Origin: Treponema sp.
Lineage (GTDB): Bacteria > Spirochaetota > Spirochaetia > Treponematales > Treponemataceae
Direction: 5' to 3'
Assembly (NCBI GenBank): GCA_024693715.1
Contig: JAILKS010000022.1
Location: 91,434-155,433 of the forward strand
Length of the DNA stretch: 64,000 nt
Below the pieces are notes generated by a model. It was not told the origin of the DNA, made no database searches, and worked only from the letters and a program-made list of their open reading frames with translations. The first letter of the stretch is position 1. The number at the start of each line of letters is the position of its first letter. Of the stretch, positions 59,917 to 64,000 are shown piece after piece. Both the position numbers and the translations under genes were made by a program.

Positions 59917-61275
59917 TTATTTCGAAAGCTCTGCACTAAGCTTATCTTCAAGTTCCGATGAAGTAATTCCAACCCATAATTCATCATCTGTAATGATGTA
60001 TTTTTTAAAGGCATTAAGAATTTCTTCCTGAGTAAGATAATTAATCTGTTCATAAAAACTATAAATCTGAACGGGATTATTAAAATACATAAGACTTATA
60101 TAAACATGATCAAGAATTTCTACTGAACTTCTATTTGCCGTATAAAATCTTATAAGCTGAGAATTTTTAAATCCCTCGAGAACCTCGCTTAATTCTTCAA
60201 AAACAAATTCTTTATCACCATCAAGGGAACAAATATATTTTCCTGAAAGAAGAATCTGCTGAACCTCGATAATCTTTTGTTTTATATCATTAAAATCTGA
60301 ACAGCTGTAAATTATATCCTGACCGTAATTAATCAGACGGCTTGTCGTAACATTACCGGAACTATAGCATATTCCATATTTTCCGCGTAAAACACTTGAA
60401 AGCATTTTATCATAACATGAGCCTGCAACAAGCAGCGCAAGAAATTCTCTTGTATTTGTAGCAGGCGCTTTATAATACCGGCACAGAATTGATGTTCCCT
60501 GAAGCTCAGGACTTGTTTTTACGATGGAATTTTTCTGCACATTTATTACAGAAGGTTTATTATTTACCTTAGCTTTTGATGTTTTTAATGCACCTATTGT
60601 TTTATTCAGCCTGGCAATAATTTTATCTGCGTCTGCATTTGTACGTATTATTATGCAGATTTTGTCAGCGGTAAATTCAGATTCATAAATATTTTTTATT
60701 TTTGTAACGTTGAGTTTTTCAAGAGATTCTTCCGTATAAAATGGAAATGATTTATATGCAGAATCCTTGAACAAAAACTGTTCGGCATGATAATCACTAA
60801 GAGAATCCGGAGTATAAATCATCGTATAAAACTCATTCATTTTATTTGTTTTTATAAGATTGAATAAATCCTGTTTAAAAATAGGATTGCAGATCATCGC
60901 AGTAAGATAATCAATTCCCTTATCAAAATATTCATCAATTGATGTAACAGTCAGTCGAGAAAAATCATATCCCGAATAATAAGAAAATTTTGTTCCGCTT
61001 TCATCCTGATAATCTCCACGTACAACAGAATCGAGCATTAAATTATTGTAAAGAATCATCGAATAAAGAAAATCCTTGTATCCGCTTTCATCTTTTTTAA
61101 GCTCCGATGCGCCGCCCCTTACATAAAGATTCATTACATCAATGCTGTTAGAATTCTTTACGATATAAACAGGAATTGAATTTTTAAGCTGATATAACTT
61201 AATATCCTTCGAGTCAAGTGCAAAAATATTGCTTCCAATCAGAAAAATCAGCAGTATCAAAAATCTCTTTTTCAT
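59917..61275 (-). CDS. M16-family peptidase-like subunit, catalytically degenerate
   Basis: The 452-residue exported protein (signal peptide ending NIFA) has the M16 two-lobe arrangement (IPVYIVKNSNSIDVMNLYVRGG at the start, FLALLVAGSCYDKMLSSVLRGKYG in the second half). The zinc motif position HxxEH is replaced by YKDFLYSM-type residues, so it cannot bind the metal. It follows an active M16 gene by 1 nt. Heterodimers of an active and an inactive M16 subunit are known, and this pair fits that model. Confidence 0.85.
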   Translation of the reverse strand: MKKRFLILLIFLIGSNIFALDSKDIKLYQLKNSIPVYIVKNSNSIDVMNLYVRGGASELKKDESGYKDFLYSMILYNNLMLDSVVRGDYQDESGTKFSYYSGYDFSRLTVTSIDEYFDKGIDYLTAMICNPIFKQDLFNLIKTNKMNEFYTMIYTPDSLSDYHAEQFLFKDSAYKSFPFYTEESLEKLNVTKIKNIYESEFTADKICIIIRTNADADKIIARLNKTIGALKTSKAKVNNKPSVINVQKNSIVKTSPELQGTSILCRYYKAPATNTREFLALLVAGSCYDKMLSSVLRGKYGICYSSGNVTTSRLINYGQDIIYSCSDFNDIKQKIIEVQQILLSGKYICSLDGDKEFVFEELSEVLEGFKNSQLIRFYTANRSSVEILDHVYISLMYFNNPVQIYSFYEQINYLTQEEILNAFKKYIITDDELWVGITSSELEDKLSAELSK

Positions 61276-61276
61276 T

Positions 61277-62722
61277 TTATTTCTCTATTACCTTAAAACC
61301 ATTTCTCTTATATTCATTGACACAGTTATCAAAAACTTCAGGATTCAATGAAACAACAACAATCGGTCTTCCGTTATGAATGTATTTCGTAATATATGAT
61401 TTTAAATCTTCCTTTGTTACGTTACTGATATTTTTAAAATATGAAAAATAATAATCTGAATCTGCTGTTTCCCACCATCCCTTTAAATATTTCAGACGGG
61501 ATTCAAGTGTTTCACCTTCGAAAAGAATATTATTTTCAAAACCCTTTATTATTTTCCGGGCAGTTAAATCATTTTTCATTGCATCTTCAACTGACAGAAT
61601 AAGCTGCTGTTCAATTTCCGAAACAAACTTTTTTGTACGTTTCGCAGGAATATAATTCGGAGAAAGAAAAGCCGACGAAGCATAAATTACACCAAGACGT
61701 TTAGATGAAAGATAATAAAAATCAAGATATTCTGAAGAAGGTATTTCATAATAAATACTCGACATGTAATGTTTAATAAAAATGCTTCCCTGCTGTTTTA
61801 AAATCGATGAAAGAAAATCTGCGGTATAAGTATCCTTCATGTCATATTCACTGTCAGGTCCCCGGTAAAAAACATTCAGATTAATAAGTTCTTTCGGAGT
61901 ATATTCACTTTTAAAAACATAGTATTGTGTTTTTGAAGTCGGACGTCTTTTGAACTGTATTTTTTTCTTCGTCCACGGATTATCACCCGCCTGCCAGCTG
62001 CCATAGATGTTATTTACCGTTTCATAAATTTCAGCAGGATTTACATCACCGCCTATAAAAAGTGCACAGTTATTCGGAATAAAAAATTCCTTCTGAATAT
62101 CCTTAAGCTGCTTTACAGTCGCATTTAAAATTACATCCTTTGAGCCACCGACATCAACAGCCCATTTATTTTCAGGAAAAAGATGATTCTGAACAAACTG
62201 AAATAAAAACTGTCCTTCCGAAGAAGCCCTTCCCTCAACCTCTGCAAGAACTATTTTTTTTTCAAGCTCAAGCCTGTCCTTATCCATAAGTGGAGTTCTT
62301 ATCGCATAACTTAAAAATGTAAGTCCCTCTTCAAGCTTTTTCACGGGAATTGTAAAAAAATACGAAAGGGATTCAAACCCCGTATAAGCGTTATAATCAT
62401 AGACTCCAAGTTTATTAAGAGCATTTTCCATCTGTTCAGTAGTTTCATAAAGCTCATTTCCATTAAAAATCATGTGCTCATAAAGATGAAATAAACCTGC
62501 CGTCTGTTTTGTCTGGGCAATACTTCCGCATCTTACCGAAATGTCTATTGTTACAATAGGATTCGTATGATCTTCAATTACAAAAAGCTCAAGACCATTA
62601 TCAAGCCGGTATCTGAAAATATCCGGAAATTCTGTCTGCTGTGCAGAAAGTCTGAAAAACAAAGAAAGAAATAAAAATGCAGCTAAAAATCTTTTTTTAC
62701 TTAAAAATTCAATAAATGACAT
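61277..62722 (-). CDS. M16-family zinc metallopeptidase, active subunit
   Basis: The 481-residue exported protein (signal peptide ending LSAQ) has the inverted zinc motif in LFHLYEHMIF (His79, Glu82, His83) and the distal glutamate in LAEVEGRASSEG near residue 160, followed by the second M16 lobe (RRPTSKTQYYVFKSEY). It should act in the periplasm on peptides or small proteins. It is 1 nt upstream of the degenerate partner. There is no Shine-Dalgarno; TATTAT boxes lie 6-9 nt before the ATG, but no convincing -35. Confidence 0.92.
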   Translation of the reverse strand: MSFIEFLSKKRFLAAFLFLSLFFRLSAQQTEFPDIFRYRLDNGLELFVIEDHTNPIVTIDISVRCGSIAQTKQTAGLFHLYEHMIFNGNELYETTEQMENALNKLGVYDYNAYTGFESLSYFFTIPVKKLEEGLTFLSYAIRTPLMDKDRLELEKKIVLAEVEGRASSEGQFLFQFVQNHLFPENKWAVDVGGSKDVILNATVKQLKDIQKEFFIPNNCALFIGGDVNPAEIYETVNNIYGSWQAGDNPWTKKKIQFKRRPTSKTQYYVFKSEYTPKELINLNVFYRGPDSEYDMKDTYTADFLSSILKQQGSIFIKHYMSSIYYEIPSSEYLDFYYLSSKRLGVIYASSAFLSPNYIPAKRTKKFVSEIEQQLILSVEDAMKNDLTARKIIKGFENNILFEGETLESRLKYLKGWWETADSDYYFSYFKNISNVTKEDLKSYITKYIHNGRPIVVVSLNPEVFDNCVNEYKRNGFKVIEK

Positions 62723-62757
62723 AATTCAATAATAATACGAAATTCTATTTTTATCCA

Positions 62758-62786
62758 TTGAATAAGAGTAGTTTTTTCATTAAAAT
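62758..62786 (+). promoter_or_regulatory. Promoter of the EF-G gene
   Basis: TTGAAT (62758-62763) and TAAAAT (62781-62786) are spaced by 17 nt. GAGG lies further down, 8 nt before the ATG. Confidence 0.65.
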
Positions 62787-62837
62787 AGAAAAACATTTAT
62801 TATTCAGTAAAAAATTTATTAATTAAGAGGTATTAAT

Positions 62838-64000
62838 ATGGCTTGGGATATTTCAAAAGTAAGAAATATCGGTATCAGTGCCCACATTGACTCAGGAAAA
62901 ACAACAACTTCAGAACGTATCTTGTTCTACTGTAACAAGATTCATGCTATTCATGAAGTTCGTGGTAAGGACGGTGTTGGTGCTGTAATGGATAACATGG
63001 AACTGGAGCGTGAACGTGGTATTACAATCCAGTCTGCTGCTACTCAGGTACAGTGGAAAGACTACACTATCAACCTTATCGACACACCGGGACACGTAGA
63101 CTTTACTGTAGAAGTTGAACGCTCTCTCCGCGTACTCGACGGTGCTATTATGATTTTGTGTGCCGTAGCAGGTGTTCAGTCTCAGTCAATTACTGTAGAC
63201 CGCCAGCTTAAACGCTATCATGTACCACGCGTTGCATTTGTAAACAAGTGTGACCGCCAGGGTGCAAATCCTATTCGTGTTCGCATGCAGCTTCGCGAAA
63301 AGCTTGGTTTGAATGCTTACATGATGGAACTTCCAATTGGTCTTGAAGATAAACTCGAAGGTGTAGTTGACCTTGTTGGTATGAAGGCAATCTACTTTGA
63401 CGGACCAAACGGTGAAGACCTTCGCGTTGCAGAAATTCCTGCAAACCTTAAGGCAGATGCCGACAAGTATCGTGAAGAGCTTTTGGATGCTGCTTCTATG
63501 TTCGATGATTCTTTAATGGAAGAAATCATGGAGAATGGTTACGACGGCGTTGCAGAAGACAAAGTTATTGCTGCTATTCGTAAAGGTACTTTGGCAGAAC
63601 AGTTTGTAGGTGTATTCTGTGGTTCTGCTCACGTAAACAAGGGTATCCAGCCATTGCTCGACGCAGTTGTACGCTACCTTCCAAATCCTACAGAAGTTGT
63701 TAACACAGCTTATGATCTTGATAAGAACGAAGAAGAAGTTACTCTCGAATCAGTTGATACAAAACCTTGTGTTGCTCTTGCATTCAAACTTGATGATGGT
63801 CAGTATGGTCAGCTTACATATACTCGTGTATATCAGGGAAAAATCAAGAAGGGTGAAGAACTTTACAACACACGCTCTAAGAAGCGCTTTAAGGTTGGAC
63901 GTCTTGTACGTATGAACTCTGCTCAGATGGAAGATATTACAGAAGGATGTGCAGGTGATATCGTAGCACTCTTTGGTGTTGACTGTGCTTCTGGTGATAC
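62838..64000 (+). CDS. fusA: Elongation factor G, spirochaete/mitochondrial (EFG1) type, 3' truncated by window edge
   Basis: About 387 codons of a protein of about 690 residues are present. The GTPase has G1 AHIDSGKTT (residues 15-23, Ser where most EF-Gs have Ala), G2/G3 [13 protein letters not shown] and DTPGHVDF, and G4 NKCD near 135, followed by domain II. The stretch [18 protein letters not shown] and the order of segments match mitochondrial EFG1 and the spirochaete-planctomycete (spd) EF-G1 more than E. coli FusA. EFG1 types drive translocation. Codons such as CGT, GGT and AAC are enriched relative to neighbours, as expected for a highly expressed gene. GAGG supports the start. Confidence 0.95.
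   Translation, partial: MAWDISKVRNIGISAHIDSGKTTTSERILFYCNKIHAIHEVRGKDGVGAVMDNMELERERGITIQSAATQVQWKDYTINLIDTPGHVDFTVEVERSLRVLDGAIMILCAVAGVQSQSITVDRQLKRYHVPRVAFVNKCDRQGANPIRVRMQLREKLGLNAYMMELPIGLEDKLEGVVDLVGMKAIYFDGPNGEDLRVAEIPANLKADADKYREELLDAASMFDDSLMEEIMENGYDGVAEDKVIAAIRKGTLAEQFVGVFCGSAHVNKGIQPLLDAVVRYLPNPTEVVNTAYDLDKNEEEVTLESVDTKPCVALAFKLDDGQYGQLTYTRVYQGKIKKGEELYNTRSKKRFKVGRLVRMNSAQMEDITEGCAGDIVALFGVDCASGD

Overview
The window looks like chromosome from a host-associated spirochaete close to Treponema (rumen or gut type). The DNA is AT-rich with A/T-biased third positions. Supporting signs are a spirochaete/mitochondrial-type EF-G, a trmD ribosomal operon that runs on into flagellar-export-like genes, an arginine-type EF-P encoded beside its rhamnosyltransferase EarP, and a spirochaete-like small outer-membrane barrel. 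I see no phage, IS element or CRISPR array. The species assignment is inference.

Layout. 1-2517: sulfur amino-acid operon (cystathionine lyase/synthase family, MalY/PatB-type lyase, CymR-like Rrf2 regulator). 2508-11446: carB (C-terminal half only), pyrG, a heterodimeric ABC exporter, and glnA with an ANTAR antiterminator. carB, pyrG and glnA each carry a near-consensus promoter followed at once by a related RNA leader containing a hexaloop hairpin and an overlapping terminator. 11455-15213: a DUF4956-VTC pair divergent from a CotH kinase. 15268-16997: HAD phosphatase, hemerythrin, DtxR regulator. 17075-23617 (minus): rpsP-khpA-rimM-trmD-rplS, then FliK-like, FlhB-C-like, YraN, two small unknowns, earP and efp. 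23777-27471 (minus): argH with a polar amino-acid ABC importer. 27572-40621 (minus): a large carbohydrate-uptake locus with two solute-binding proteins, two permease pairs, and DUF5696, YIP1 and NHL/TPR membrane proteins, but no ATPase. 40705-42275 (minus): PadR, HAAS/DUF4097 and PspC envelope module. 42463-45265: a gene remnant and a NarL-type two-component system. 45270-45763: a tandem terminator array behind tRNA-Glu, then tRNA-Gln. 45812-54203 (minus): mutS2, rsgA, an ion transporter, a CNBD protein, a channel-like RCK protein and argS. 54333-58933: outer-membrane barrel, tRNA-Lys, and an exogenous fatty-acid activation operon (fakA-plsX-degV/fakB-acpP). 58934-64000: PAP2 phosphatase, a paired M16 peptidase system, and the start of an mtEFG1-like EF-G.

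How it fits together. The most unusual signal is the shared leader RNA in front of three glutamine-linked genes, with a putative RNA-binding ANTAR antiterminator encoded 2 nt after glnA. This suggests a nitrogen/glutamine attenuation regulon that extends into pyrimidine synthesis. At least three genes (argH, the HAD gene, fakA) have -10 boxes 5-7 nt before the ATG and no Shine-Dalgarno, so leaderless mRNAs seem common here. The ATPase-free glycan importer with its DUF5696/YIP1/NHL core is the largest gene set of unknown purpose.
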